Part shown: piece by piece, positions 35,263 through 47,283 of the stretch | How the letters are laid out: each line of letters opens with the position of its first letter | Numbering within the stretch: the first letter of the stretch is position 1 | NCBI GenBank assembly: GCA_900073065.1 | Contig: FJOG01000031.1 | Coordinates: forward strand, 171,404-235,403 | From: Phialocephala subalpina | Taxonomy: Eukaryota; Ascomycota; Leotiomycetes; Helotiales; Mollisiaceae | Direction: 5' to 3' | Length of the DNA stretch: 64,000 bases | Notes under the pieces: model-generated | Databases searched by the model: none | What the model was told of the DNA's origin: nothing | The model's input: only the letters and a program-made list of their open reading frames with translations | Translations under genes and position numbers: made by a program

Positions 35263-37130
35263 CTAAGCGCAGTAGAACCCCTTAGGCGTCGTTCCATCAC
35301 CAGTCCCATTGAAGTACTGCAACTTCGGATACGGACAAAGAGGCCTATTGATAACCGTCGCGGTATCCACACTCGTAGCATTTAATGTATCCGGAGCGAT
35401 TCCTTCTTCCACCCACTTCCGCATGCTATCGAACGTTTCGTCAGGATAAGGACCGTCTCCGCCGAAGCAGTGGCGCAAGCCAGGCGCGAGGAACATTCTG
35501 TAGAAGTCATGAACGTTGGAATCGAGGGCTGTGACAGCGTCGTAGTAGTGGAGAGTGCCGTTTGTGGGAATGAGACTGTCAGCCTATTGCGATATTTAGC
35601 GTTCAGATCTGCGAAGGACATCGAAGAAGGAAGGACAACATACCAGCCCATGATACCCCAGAATCTTCCCACCACGCGCTTTGTATTCCGAGAGGTCGGG
35701 ATCGTTGGTACCAATAATTGAAGTGTACTGCTGCACTCCCATGTGGAAAGCTTGTTCGTACTCGGCATGTGTCATTTGGCTGAAATCAAAACTGGCGTTC
35801 TTCAGGATGAAGTACTTGAGCCAATCACTGGCGAAGTCGAAGTTGCCGGCTGTGCAAGTCCCATTGGTTGAACATATAGTCGGGATCATCGACGGATCTG
35901 TCGTCGTTCCGCTCAAGATCGCACCTTTATTAGGTCCGAACCAGAGAGATGAATTGTCGGTCTTCTTGGCACCGGAAAACTGGAACTATTATCAGCAAAA
36001 TAATCTAAATGTTACGGGTGAGTAACTTACAGTTGCTTGGACAATCGTGGCTGCCACTGAAGAGATCTCTCGCTCGGTGCCGAAATCAGAGCAATTGAAA
36101 GTTTGGCCAACAACGGACATTGGATCAAACAAACATTTGTTGGGATCACTAATGATGCCATCAACCAATCCATCAAGACCATCGCATGCATCAAGAAGGG
36201 CATCTTGAATAGCACTGATTTCGCATGAAGGTGGATATTCTCCCAAGCTGTTCATGAAGAATGAGGGCCATGTATCGCCCATGAAGAATTCGCTCCAGTT
36301 GATCGCGGGGGCTGAAGAAGCGATGCCGTCGAAAGCATCAGGATATCTTTGGGCAAGCATCAGTCCCTGGCGACCACCTTGTGAACAGCCGGTGAAGTAT
36401 GAATACTTGGGCGCTTCTCCGTAGAAACTGGCTGTAACGGCTTTGCCAATGACGGAAGCATCGTTGAGCGAGACTGACGCAAGGTTTTCGAGGAGGTAGA
36501 GGTTGACATTTCCGGGGCTCAAAAGCGCCCAATCAGTTGGATATATTTGGGAACCCAGTCCGGCATCAGTCGAGATAGTTGAGTATCCTTGCCCAACAGC
36601 TGCTGTCATTCCCATGATAGAGGGCAAATACAGACCCGCCTGCCAACCGCCTCCGCCGACCATCTAGGAAGTATTAGATTTATTGAACGAGAAATAAGAA
36701 TTGCAGTGCTTACCTGAAATCGACCGTTCCACGTGTCGGTTGGCAGGTAGACCTTGACAAAGACTGTATCGTCTTGGCCAGGATGGGTATATGACATGGT
36801 GACATTGCAGAAAGAAACGTTCGTGACATCGACAGAACCATGGTTGCTGTAGTATCCCGAATGTACGAATCGCGAGTAATTCTGAACAAGACTTGCTTCA
36901 ATGGAGAGGAATTCGGCTCCGAACAAGGTGGGGTATGGAATCGCTGCAGCAGAGCAAGCGGCAGACGCCGAGAAGTTTGAAAGGCTCATTGTGACTTGGA
37001 GCTGTCGATAATCGAAGAGTTTGAGACTGCGAACGATGATAGAGACGAGAATGAAGGAAGGGAAAATCATCATTATAAACATTGTCCCCGAAAACGCGGA
37101 GATTAAAAATGCTTCGAAGACTGCTTCCAT
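35263..37130 (-). CDS. Tannase/feruloyl esterase family secreted hydrolase
   Basis: The four-exon model is 37130-36714, 36663-36031, 35979-35644 and 35583-35263, giving 568 aa; introns are 50-60 nt and all phase 0. The enzyme would hydrolyse ester bonds of gallate or hydroxycinnamate conjugates outside the cell. Seen: the nucleophile motif TGCSQGG (Ser233, paired Cys232), a Ca2+-loop-like CDGLDGLVDGIISDP, a likely catalytic Asp464 in ADSLIP, and His500-Cys501 in RHCFGGDGP. This is the CS-D-HC arrangement of the family (Pfam tannase). The N-terminus carries a long hydrophobic segment (residues 8-33), acting as signal peptide or anchor; a start at an internal Met (MIFPSFILV) would give a more ordinary signal peptide. 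Several NxS/T sequons fit secretion. Substrate cannot be told from sequence. Confidence 0.87.
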
Positions 37131-38115
37131 ACGGCGTACGAAAATATGGTACCTTGGCGATCATTGTGGGGTAGGTCGGAGATGTTTATGAAGTATTTGT
37201 AGCAACCGTATCGGCCGTATTGGATTCCTACCCTGGAGCATATGGTCCTCTAATTCTCCATGCTAGCTCAAGCCGGCCAGATATCCATAAATTGAGGCTT
37301 AGCAGACCGAATACGTCGATACGGCAGGGATACGGTCGATACGATGAGCAACTTGCCACTGGCATCCACCAGTTGCTCTGAACCCAGTTAAATTGTATGT
37401 CCATCCCAGGGCAGCAGGCATTGAGCTGTTCGGGGCGGATACCAGGCAATACGGTAGGTAGTTGGCATTGTCGCGTCGAGGCACCAATATCATGAAGGCG
37501 CAAGGGCAACCGGGACTAGAGCATGTAACGTACTCAGCAGTTGTGGGACGGCGGTTACTGTAGGGAGTGTTTGGATGTGGATAGTGGATTGTGCATCGAA
37601 TTTGTTTGGTGGTGGAAGAAAATAGGGTTAAGGGACGGATTTTCATTAATGTAGATAATGAGTGAGATTTTGTGGTTCAGTGCAAGTATATACTTTCTGA
37701 GAAAATCGATTTCTTATAGAATTGCTTGCCGTGAACGAATTTGTGTTGAATTAAAAGGCTCGTCCAAGCCTCCAAGTCCTTATCTCTGGCGTTGTTTGAC
37801 AAGTAAGAAGCCACCAAACGCCGTGGCTTGAAGCCTGCATACGTTGTGCAAAAGTCCCATCCGCAGGGCTCCGATAGGACAACTGCGCCCACTACGTCCG
37901 GTATCAAAATTGAGAAATATGGTTCTTTTGTACATGTCCAATCGCTTCGAGACCAATCATCCAAGACCGCCTCGAAAGCCACCGACAGCCTCACTTATAT
38001 CTGCCTCTCTTCTCTCCTCCTATGAGATAGCATCCGCAGTCAGCATTCAGTGATATCATTTATAAACAAGCTCGATAGCCAATCGATAGCCCATTCAAAG
38101 AGTAGTTAATCCAGC
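37131..38115. other. Divergent intergenic region
   Basis: Nearly 1 kb between the minus-strand esterase gene and the plus-strand Clr5 gene. A 105-residue minus-strand frame (37677-37994) is open but shows no motif and overlaps equal-length plus-strand frames, so I do not call it. Promoters of both neighbours must lie here. Confidence 0.4.
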
Positions 38116-40546
38116 ATGAATACTTCAGAATCTCGCGTTTTTACTGCAGCCTCGCCAAATGCAGTTTTTATAGGTGACAGAACCATGTCATCGAAATATC
38201 TATTACACACCACCTCTTTCGAGGGAGACGTAATGAGAAACTTTGGAGCACGAGAGATGACCCGCCAGCAGTGGGAGAGATTGAAGCCCCTCATTCAGCG
38301 GATATATATTGATGAGAACAAGCCATTCCATTACCTGGCAGAGATACTTCGAAATGAGCATGGGTTTGAACCAACGTGAGGATCATCCTCAATTCACAAT
38401 CTAACTTGACCGCAAAATACTAATAAAGATCTTAGGAAGCGTCAGTTTTCTCGAAAGATTGATACGTGGGGCTTTAGGAAGAATGTATCGACAAAAGAAC
38501 GTCGGCAAATCATGCAAACTATTCCGAGAGATATGCACGATCCGGTTCCAAACCTCGATGATCGAAGATTGAAGGCAAACAAGTTGAAAAACTGGCAGAG
38601 GAGGTATCGGGAGGAAGCACAGCCAGTATCTGGTACTCTGAATCAGCCGAGCGAATTTCAAAGTGAGTTGTGTTTCTAGTGGAACCCAGGACAATGAACT
38701 CGGGTTAATACTTGGTTTAGAAGCTGTCCCTGTTATGGGTATTAGAGACTCAGCAGGGGAAGATGAAATGAGCCAGGCTCCAGGTCTCCAAGAAACGTCT
38801 GGCACATTTCCCAAAACAGAGAACCTGGGAGAGGATCCTGGGATTGAAGAAATTCATCCCGATGTTATCAACGCTATGGACATATGGCACGATGAATGGC
38901 CGTTTGACTGGTCAACAGTGGACATCCCCGGATCTCCAGGGCTATCACGCTTATTTAGGGGTCTGGAGACCGAGTGTGCTACTCTAATTCCACTTTTGAC
39001 GCTCGAAGAAGGCGAATCTGCCGATCTCATGTGTTTGTCGAACTCTGAACTTCAGGAATTGTCAAACAAAAGCTCTAACACGGCGACTGACGACTTCGAT
39101 ACGTTCTCGTCTCCCCAAAAGAAAAATTCTGTGGCCATAAAAAGCAAGTCAGCGGATATATGTCCTCAGTACCCGTGGCGTGATATCGATAACGTCTTCT
39201 GTGGGTACACAGCGAGCCCACTAAATGAGATATATATCTTCCCACCCTGCCAATATAATTTGCACAAGGACGACACTTATATCACGGACCTATGGGCATC
39301 TCTGACAACAGAGATATCCGAGCTAGAAATAAAATTTGCCAAGTTGGAAACTCAGTTTCAGGATGATCACCCGGCCGTTATACGCTTGATGGAAGATCTG
39401 GCTGCTCTTTATTGTCGACTTGAAACCCCCCGAAAAGCTGAGCGAATATATAGAAGGCTTGTCGATATATATCGCCGGAGAGGAACCGTGAATGTTAAAT
39501 TTCTGGAGGCATCTCTAGGTGTGGTTAACTCGCTCATGGGTCAAGGTGAATATTCTAGAGCCCAATCTTTGCACCAAACGCTGCAATTTGCAATATCGAA
39601 TCTTGTTCAGCCAGGCCACGACCTTGCTATTTCCGCAATGTGGACACAAGGCTGGATTTTTTATGAATTTGGGCAATATGAAAAAGCCGAGATGCTGTAC
39701 AAACAACACCTTCAGGTCGTGTTGTCGTTGTATGGGCCAAGAGCCAGCCAAGCAATACGTATTATGGTAAAGCTGGGCGGTCAAATCAGGAAAAGAAAGC
39801 CGGAAGAAGCGACGGTGCTACTGCGGAGAGCTGCGTGGCTCTGTACTCAACTCCAAGCCACAGATGAAAAGGCATGTCGATCAATGAGAGGGGTCGCACG
39901 ACTGCTCTCTCTTCAAGGACACTTCGAAGAGAGTTACAACCTGGCAACTAAGACAGTGGAGCGGTTCGCACATTCATTAGGGGCCAAACATCCGGACGTT
40001 TTGGACAGCGTAGGGCAGCTTGCATGCTCTATGAAGAATTTAGGAAAGTTTCACGAGAGCAGAAATCTATTTCTAACTGTGATAGCCAATCGAAGTAATG
40101 ATGAATCCGACGAAGTCAAATTAAAAGACTGGTATGCACTGGCTACGGTATTTGACAAGACTGGAGAGATTGACCAAGCAATTGTCTGGTATGAGAAGGT
40201 AGTCCAACTCCAAGTTCCGGAGGCCGGAAATGGCCATGCAACTTGTGTCTGGAGTGCCTATTATCTCGGACGCTGCTACCAAAGCCGTGGCCGGTACGAT
40301 GATGCTCTGCAACTCTACCGCCAGACGGTAGACAGGATACGCAAGTCTTTTGACAACCACGGGGAAGCAGCAATTTTCAACCTCCCAACGGTTGCGGACT
40401 TTGAATCATGTATCTCACATGCTGAACGGAGTAGACGGGTGATGGAAGGGGATGTTATATACTTGTCACCGAGTGAGGAAGAAGGTTTATATGACTCGGA
40501 TTCAGAATATGACAGCGAGGAAGAGGAAGAGGAAGAGGGTGAATGA
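38116..40546 (+). CDS. Clr5-domain protein with C-terminal TPR repeats
   Basis: The three-exon model is 38116-38375, 38436-38662 and 38721-40546, giving 770 aa; introns are 60 and 58 nt with GTGAGG/GTGAGT donors. The Clr5 domain (residues about 48-105) is split by intron 1: MTRQQWERLKPLIQRIY and then KRQFSRKIDTWGFRKN. Clr5 domains are presumed DNA-binding and are found in many Pezizomycotina proteins. After an acidic middle region, residues about 250-690 form tetratricopeptide-like helices of the kinesin-light-chain type (ERIYRRLVDIYRRRG, AEMLYKQHLQVV, GRCYQSRGRYDDALQLYRQ). The C-terminus is very acidic (DSDSEYDSEEEEEEEGE). The function is probably regulatory or scaffolding; the target is unknown. 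Confidence 0.75.
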
Positions 40547-41432
40547 GAATAAGATAGAAATGAGGTCATCAGGAGATCTTGCGTACTGCTCCCCTAGAAG
40601 CACAGCAACTAATCTACGCCAATCTAAAAATCGGTCCAAACAGTTGAAAGTGTTAATCCTCAGACGACCACACAGTTTAAGCTTCTTCTTTAGACTTCGG
40701 CCCGCCAACGCAGACTAGCTAACCTTGAATCAACTCGATGTATGCGGCATTTCGCTGTTGCAGTCGGTCGTCCTTGAAATTCTTTATTCGGCAAGGTAGT
40801 TTAGCTATCAAAATGAAGCTGTTTTCAAACCTTCTCAAGCATACTCAATGAAATCTCAAAATAAAGAGGGGTATTTTATGGGGCTTAGTTAGCATGTGCT
40901 CAGGCTGCAAGGCCCTGCTAAGGCCCTGCTCAGGCTTGCTTACCTCGGCTTAGGCATGCTCAGCATCAGCTCGGGTAAAAGCGGCCGCTGCTCGTGTCCG
41001 GAGATTAAAATGGAACCAGCCAAAGAAAAAATTAATCCTGAGTCTATGGGCATTCTTCGCTACAGAGAAGCGAGCAGCCCCTGAGCCCTATTGTGCGGGG
41101 TAATACTTTTCGAGCATTGCCAGGTGCGTCTTTGAAAGACGAGATACTCATCTTAAGTTTAGACCGCAGCCAGATTAACTTTTAGTCAGTGAATATAGAT
41201 TTCGTTTTAGCACTCTCATTTAGTGAAGGAGAATTTCGTGAGTCAGAAGAGTGGTATCGAGTCAACTCATCTATCCCATCATGATATATAAAAGCTCAAA
41301 GATTGAGCACAGAGTGGTCCTCATCTTGTGCTACATAACAACACGTCTTTGCCTGTCTTACTCCACTGAAGCTTTCCAACCTCGATTAACTTCAATCAAC
41401 ATCAAACATAGTCTTGGGCGCCATTCGTCAAC
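40547..41432. other. Intergenic region with a short imperfect GC-rich repeat
   Basis: About 890 bases. From 40893 to 40975 the sequence repeats variants of GCTCAGGC, GGCCCTGCT and GGCTTAGG several times and is followed by a NotI-type GCGGCCGC site. No gene is supported. The right end carries the promoter of the next gene. Confidence 0.45.
41285..41294 (+). promoter_or_regulatory. TATA box upstream of hypothetical gene
   Basis: ATATATAAAA lies about 140 bases upstream of ATG 41433, in a typical position for a fungal TATA element. Confidence 0.4.
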
Positions 41433-42120
41433 ATGGCTACTCTAGCCACAACACTTGAAAAGTTCTTCCAGAGTACAACTTCCCCCTCATTACACCTTGG
41501 TTCCATCAACACTTCTCAAAAACATGCTATCCACGCCGCAGAAGTCCTGGGACAAGCAGCTTACCCTCCGGCTGGATGTTCATCGCATGGCACTTTGTTG
41601 AAGGAGGGCCGAAAAAGCCTCGACTCTGGGCCAGACACAAACTCCGACTCAGACCCACTTTCCATCCTCGAGTTTCTGGATACGGAAGTACGCACTTCGA
41701 TCGATACCCTACTCGAAACCACGAGCGAGAATGGTAAAGGAGAGGAGAGCTCGACCACCACATTGCAGGAATTGGCAACCAGTATTCGGAAAAGACTGCA
41801 TGACGTAAAGAAAGCTATTCGGTATCGTCTCTTGGTCGGCAAGCTCAAGTTCGATGAATGTTCAACACCTCCATACTATCCATACTATCCTCATGCACTT
41901 CAGGTACGTCATGTTGAAGGTCCTTTTAACTTCTCGGTTGACAGAAGCACAGGCTGAAAACGAAAAGCAACAACCCCAAGCCAAGTCCCCAACTGCTGTC
42001 GAGTGCCCGCAATCGGCAAGAGTCTCTTCTATTGACGGTGTCGCTGCTTTGCAGTGCTCGCTATTGGCACTTAACACGTCTTCTGCCTCTACTTTAGCCA
42101 GATTCGAAACCTCTCATTGA
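41433..42120 (+). CDS. Hypothetical protein, two exons, 212 aa
   Basis: The model is 41433-41903 joined to 41953-42120 across a 49-nt intron (GTACGT..TTTAAC..GCACAG, phase 0). The product is mostly hydrophilic, with Ser/Thr-rich stretches, an acidic DTNSDSDPLS segment, a central predicted helix (LQELATSIRKRLHDVKKAI) and a Tyr/Pro-rich motif (TPPYYPYYPH) just before the splice. Without splicing the frame runs on into the intron and stops soon after. The chosen acceptor gives a longer, coding-like C-terminus; a nearby AG (41944) is an alternative. No known domain, signal peptide or membrane segment was seen. Confidence 0.55.
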
Positions 42121-43226
42121 AGTTGGCTCCGCTAGGAATTTCATACATTTAAGCGACAGGTTTCTGAATCCGAGGTCCTCCATCGGCATATATGACTGCA
42201 GTCTGGCTTTGAACACGATAGTGGGAACATATTGTAGTTCAGACTCCTTTGCTGCTGTCTGGTATATAACTCTATGAGTTTGCATGGATTTCTACAACTT
42301 CTGAGAAATGTCGTTCCTTTTTTGCGTTGCTCGCACTCTTGTATTCAATAGATTATGTAGTATTCAAAGACTTTCGAACAACAAGCCACCTTCACAAAAG
42401 TTTGGACAAGCAGTTCAGTGTTGTCGGCCATCACAGTTGAAGAGACTTGTGGAATACTATCCGTCCTGTCACAAATATCAATCCTCGAGTCGAAGCCGAA
42501 AAGAGTCGTATCGAGATGCTAACGGGATAATGGCGCAAAATTGGTGATGAAGCAGATAGCGACGGTGACTGGACCGATTGAAAGTGAAACTTGGTAAAGG
42601 ACGAAATGGCTTCCATGATACCCAATTTAAGCCCGGAATTTTGGGAGCATGGATGTTGTGGGAATGAGTGGTGGGGAAGGTAGAGTGAGCAATCAGATAC
42701 TAATTGTGGCAGGCAGGAGGTGGTCATCTTAAAGTGAGACGAGTATGCAAAGATTTTATTACAGCTAGTAATCGCGGGCGAAATTACGGATTTCTTACAG
42801 TATATTCTAGGCCATTATCTACATGTATCTATTCGCTGCTGTGGCACATCTGATTATCGTTCTGTCTTGGTACACCGCCACTTACCCACTATCTGGGACA
42901 TCATTTGAAGATATGGCATGGACCTGAACTGTTTTTTGAATGATTTCCGCTTCGCTTTTGCGTCACCGAGAGCAGCTCCGAGTAATCACTCTAGCTTCGT
43001 TAGCAATATTTACAGCGTCGTTGCTCCTTCATTCGAAAGTTTGATGTAGGTGCAATCTCCCACTTGAACTCATACATTCACGAGACAGATTCTGAATGCC
43101 ATTCTTCGACCTTGCGAAGTTATTCAAAAAAAAAAAAAAAAAAGAACAGCTTCGGTGTCTTGCTCCCTCCTCCGTACAATACAAAAAGACAAAACATCTT
43201 CTGCTGCCAGAATTCCACTTGAAAGA
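42121..43226. other. Intergenic region with an 18-base poly(A) run
   Basis: About 1.1 kb. Only unsupported frames are present. An 18-base adenine run lies at 43126-43143. The segment near 43068-43100 resembles 42140-42172 (both contain CATACATT, then GACAG and CTGAAT), hinting at a small old duplication. The end holds the promoter of the next gene. Confidence 0.4.
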
Positions 43227-44269
43227 ATGTCCCCAGAAACCCTGACTGCCCACATCGCCTCCCAAATCCTCGACCCCTCCATCTTCGTCAGTACCGCAAA
43301 ATCGCAAACCCTCATAAGAGCAAAAGCCTGCCTCATTGATATCCCGAAACGATCCTCATCAAAGCTTGCAATACAGAAAGAACACTCGCTTCCGCCGTCC
43401 CCTTCAAGAACGCCTCCGCCCCACCAACACTGACTCCCTCACCACCTCTCGATTCACCTCAACTTTCGAGTCTTGCTCTTGCGGAGACCTTGGTATTGCC
43501 AAAACGGCTGTCCAACTTCCTCAACTTCGTTTCTTCATTTGATGCTCAGTATAGAAAAAATTTCAAGTCCGCGTGCACCGACCTCGCGATTCTGGAAACG
43601 ATTTCTGTGCTCCCATATGGGGCCCTCGAGGATGAAGTACAAGCATGGATCGAGGAACAAATTCCCGAACTCAACTTCACAGGTGTAGATGACAAAAACA
43701 AAAATCTTTACATGAAGGTCATGCTTAACACCACTATCAGCGGCATACAAATTGGGCTATTAATGGGAATCAGTATCCTGAGATCGGCATTGACATATTT
43801 GCGACAAGCGTTCAGAGGCGAGATGCTCAAGTGGATTGAAGAAGGAGAGGACTTTGTTGCGGATTTGGAGTGTTTGAGGGAGGGTATTGGTGAGCGCTAC
43901 TCCGCTGGCGGAGTTAGTGTACTACCCGGAAAGGAAGTCCCTCTGCTTCACTTGAACGGGGAGGAAGTGAGAACGATAGATGCCACAGGTAAGGATGGAA
44001 TATTGGAAGAAGAGGCAGTCCCCCAGCTCTTGGTAAACGAAGCGGAACTTGAGGAAAGCCACGCAACACCCAAAGAATTTATGATTAGCGGAACGGAAAT
44101 CTTTGAGCTCGATGCGAGCGCGATACACGTTGGCGAGGATACCGGCAGACTGTCGTCGAGAACGCAGACAGCACATGACATGAGCAGAATGTCCCTAGTA
44201 TTTTGGGAGAACAACAAGTTACACGAGAAGCTAGAGGTAGTGAAAGAGAGATCAAAGTCAGTAGCATAG
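43227..44269 (+). CDS. Hypothetical protein, ~310-340 aa, 5' structure unresolved
   Basis: From ATG 43227 (MSPETLTAHIASQIL) a coding-like frame runs about 40 codons. A second frame carries the rest from about 43350 to the stop at 44269, including LSNFLNFVSSFDAQYRK, a possible hydrophobic segment (ISGIQIGLLMGISILRSAL) and a hydrophilic acidic C-terminal half. The second frame has no upstream ATG before a stop at about 43341, so the two must be joined by an intron inside about 43290-43380, or the gene carries a frameshift. Candidate donors such as GTACCG are weak. No domain was recognised. Confidence 0.5.
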
Positions 44270-44491
44270 CAAGTGAAAATCTAGATACATTGAAATTTGA
44301 GCTCAAAGACATGTATTTGAAAGTGACTGTAGTCTGTCTGCCAGCAGATCTCAAGGAAAGACGATGACCGAACTCAGAGTAGAAGAAGAAACTTCCACAA
44401 TCCCACCATCACACCTGGGGCCCCAGGCGTATCGCAACGATAAAAGCGAACAAAACTGTGTACAGGAAAGAGCGAGTATGTGTCGAAACCT

Positions 44492-46720
44492 CTAAACCTC
44501 CTCATTCTCAAACGCACTGCCATCCTTCTCGGCAAAATGCTCACCACCCTCCGCCATAACAGCATCCCTCACCGTCCCAAACAGTACCACCCCGCTCTCC
44601 TTCGCCCACTTATCAAATGCAACATTCTCACCAACTAACTTCCACCCCGCTCTCTGCAGCTTCCCAACAAGATTCTCTCTCAAGCCTACAAAGCGCATCT
44701 CGACTTCTCCTCCAGCATAAGCTTTCAGCTCAGTCTGCATATCTTTCAATGCTTGGATACCTGACATATCCATGTAGGTGACTCCTTGAAGGTCTAGGAC
44801 GAGAGTTCTGACCTGTGGGAGGTATTCCGCTTCGTTGAGAGGGATGCCGGCTTTGCGACGGAGGAGCTCAATATGTTGGGCGCCGAGCTCGCTCCACATT
44901 CTGTCCGGGTTCTTGGATTTATTTGTGAATGCTGTTGGTGCACCGGAATGATAGGTTTGAACAGCATCCAAGATACTGTTCTTCGCTCTCGAAGCGTTGA
45001 GGAAGATGATAGGATGCGGCATCTTGACCAAAGCCGTGCCGGAAGGAAGCTCATCGATCGCCTCTCGAGTAGAAGAAGAGGGGTAGTGTTGGAAGAAAGT
45101 ACTCTTGGTGATGCCCTGTCCCTTGGAGAAAATGATCGAAAGCACAGTAAAGGCAACCATGAACGCAGACGCAGTCTCGATTCCCTCTTCCGCAGACACG
45201 AACAGCGTAACCCAGAACGCGATCTGAGATGCAGCGAAATCCGCAAAGCTGACTTTCCAGTAGTGAAGCAACTCTTTGAACTCAATGATTCCCCAGACAG
45301 CGACGATGATGACTGCAGATAGTGTAGCTTTAGGGATCCAGAACAGTGCTCCGGTGAGGAAATACACGGAAAGGAGAACGGCGCCTGTGGTGAAGAGTCC
45401 ACTGAGGGGAGATTTGACACCTGATTCGGAGTTGACTGCTGTACGGGAAGCGGCGCCACCAACGGCCATGCCTCCGAAGAAAGAGTTGAGAATGTTGATT
45501 ACACCAAGGAACGTGAGCTCTTGGCTTTGATCGATGGTGTAGTTATTCTTTCTTCCAAACGCTTTGCAGATAGCGATGTGTTCGAGAGCGGCTGCGATGA
45601 AGACTGCGAGACTTGACTGAAAGACCTTGCCGACGAGGTTCAAATCGGGACTCTTCGGTGGAAGCAAGCCTGCCGGAATCTTTCCAGTGAGATCAAAGAT
45701 CGGTGTCTTGATGTCTTTGTTGACGAAGAAGCTTATGATGGAGAATAGGAGGATGGTGATGGCATTTCTGCCAATAGACATGATCCACACCACTTTCGAT
45801 GTCTTGCCCCATTTTTTGCCTGCGTATTGCATTATGCACAGGAGGAATATGCCCGAGATACCGACAGCGAATGTGATCGGTTTCGTTTTGGGAAGTTTCG
45901 CGAAGATGTCGTGGATCTGGTTCGCAGCTCCACTACCGACATTGGTCTCACCGAAGATGGCTGGCACTTGACCAAGGATAATTGTGATGGCAGCCGCCGA
46001 GATGAAGCCTGTTAGAACAGGAAGAGAGACAAACTCAAGCAAGAATCCGAGCTTGAGAAGTCCCATTACCAGGCAGTATACACCGACTGAGAATGCGATC
46101 GCAACAGCAATAGCAGTTGGCGTGTACCCGTCAGCTGATACTTGCTTGATGATTTGTGCCGTGAGGAGACCGATGATCGAGGTAGGGCCGACGCTGATGT
46201 CTGGTTTGAGGTTAGCAAATGGTCTAGCATAGGTAGGCTGTCTACTCACCTTTGGATGTTCCCATGATAAAGTACAGAGCTGAAGGTAGCCAACTTGCAA
46301 GTAATCCATCCTGAAGAGGGATTCCGGCAATTTTTGCATATGCCAAAGCTTGTGGTACCTGTTGGTCAAAACCTCGGAGTCAGTCACTGCTGTTAAAGGT
46401 TTCGGAAGAGCAGACAAGTGTCTTGAAGGTGCGTACGGAGCAGTGACTCTAGGTATAACAAGATATAAGGGAGGAATCTCCGAGAAATTGTCACTTACGA
46501 GAATGACTCCAACTGTCAACCCCGCAATCAGGTCGTTGATGAGCCAGCGAGGTGAGTACTTGGGAATCCATTGAACAACGGGGACTTTTTGAAGGACATA
46601 TCTGCCAGCCGCTGAAGGAAGTTCGCTCCCTCCATGGCGAACAAGTTGTGTTGCGCGTCGTAGGTTCTCATCCGTTCTGAGACCAGTCAAAACCTTCTCC
46701 CCACTGAGCGAGAACCCCAT
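44492..46720 (-). CDS. SulP-family sulfate permease (SLC26-like) with STAS domain
   Basis: The three-exon model is 46720-46499, 46358-46250 and 46200-44492, giving 679 aa; introns are 140 nt (GTAAGT..CAG) and 49 nt (GTGAGT..CAG). The protein is predicted to import sulfate with protons at the plasma membrane. Seen: the SulP signature region (DLIAGLTVGVIL, PQALAYAKIAG, LPSALYFIMG, DISVGPTSI), about 10-12 hydrophobic helices, and a C-terminal STAS domain (about 520-650) with LVLDLQGVTYMDMSGIQAL. The same frame stays open across both introns, so an unspliced reading gives a longer, wrong 742-aa protein; the spliced version restores the conserved helix 1-3 region. It is shorter at the N-terminus than yeast Sul1/Sul2. 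It may carry other oxyanions. Confidence 0.88.
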   Translation of the reverse strand: MGFSLSGEKVLTGLRTDENLRRATQLVRHGGSELPSAAGRYVLQKVPVVQWIPKYSPRWLINDLIAGLTVGVILVSDNFSEIPPLYLVIPRVTAPYAPSRHLSALPKPLTAVTDSEVLTNRYHKLWHMQKLPESLFRMDYLQVGYLQLCTLSWEHPKVSRQPTYARPFANLKPDISVGPTSIIGLLTAQIIKQVSADGYTPTAIAVAIAFSVGVYCLVMGLLKLGFLLEFVSLPVLTGFISAAAITIILGQVPAIFGETNVGSGAANQIHDIFAKLPKTKPITFAVGISGIFLLCIMQYAGKKWGKTSKVVWIMSIGRNAITILLFSIISFFVNKDIKTPIFDLTGKIPAGLLPPKSPDLNLVGKVFQSSLAVFIAAALEHIAICKAFGRKNNYTIDQSQELTFLGVINILNSFFGGMAVGGAASRTAVNSESGVKSPLSGLFTTGAVLLSVYFLTGALFWIPKATLSAVIIVAVWGIIEFKELLHYWKVSFADFAASQIAFWVTLFVSAEEGIETASAFMVAFTVLSIIFSKGQGITKSTFFQHYPSSSTREAIDELPSGTALVKMPHPIIFLNASRAKNSILDAVQTYHSGAPTAFTNKSKNPDRMWSELGAQHIELLRRKAGIPLNEAEYLPQVRTLVLDLQGVTYMDMSGIQALKDMQTELKAYAGGEVEMRFVGLRENLVGKLQRAGWKLVGENVAFDKWAKESGVVLFGTVRDAVMAEGGEHFAEKDGSAFENEEV

Positions 46721-47283
46721 CTTCAGATGAGCTGAAAGACGTAGGTTGATGGCAGTATATCAATTCTGAAAAGTTTGATAAAATGAAGAAATAAATTGAC
46801 TGTGAGTCTGTTGAGCCTGTCGAATGCTTGAAATGACAACCACGAGCCTCCTCTTATCATGATGAATAACGTTGGCTCTCATCAAAGGTATATCAGACGA
46901 TGTCGTTTCAATATCGAAAATAGCGGCGACAGCAAATGCCATCACTATCTGAAAGATAGACTCGAAATAGATGAGACTGCATCGAATGTGCTGCAGTCAA
47001 ACAACATCTTCAAATGGTCTATATTTATCGGGACGTGCGTAGATCAAGTCCGTGCCCGGAACCAACAGATGATCCGGGGTAACGGTACTTGATAGGTGGA
47101 CAAAGGTTTCAAGGACCGGTTCCTCACCGAAGTAAAATTCCTAGCCCTGGGATATGATTGAAACAGGGAGTAGGGGATCCCACTAAGGAAAGAATCTGGA
47201 AACTCGAGTAGATCGGGCCGGCAACATTCGCATCGATCTTCCACTATAGGCAGGAGCCCATGAATCGTTGTTTCTGAATAACC
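46721..47283. other. Upstream region of sulfate permease, no gene seen
   Basis: About 560 bases with short frames only. It presumably carries the promoter of the sulfate permease gene. I did not see a convincing regulatory motif. Confidence 0.4.

Noticed and set aside
43126..43143. Poly(A) run as evidence of a retrotransposed insertion
   Set aside because: No target-site duplication or reverse-transcriptase sequence was seen nearby; a simple mononucleotide run is enough.
44492..46720. Unspliced 742-residue reading of the sulfate permease
   Set aside because: The frame stays open by chance across both introns, but the inserted segments interrupt conserved SulP helices and have GT..AG ends.
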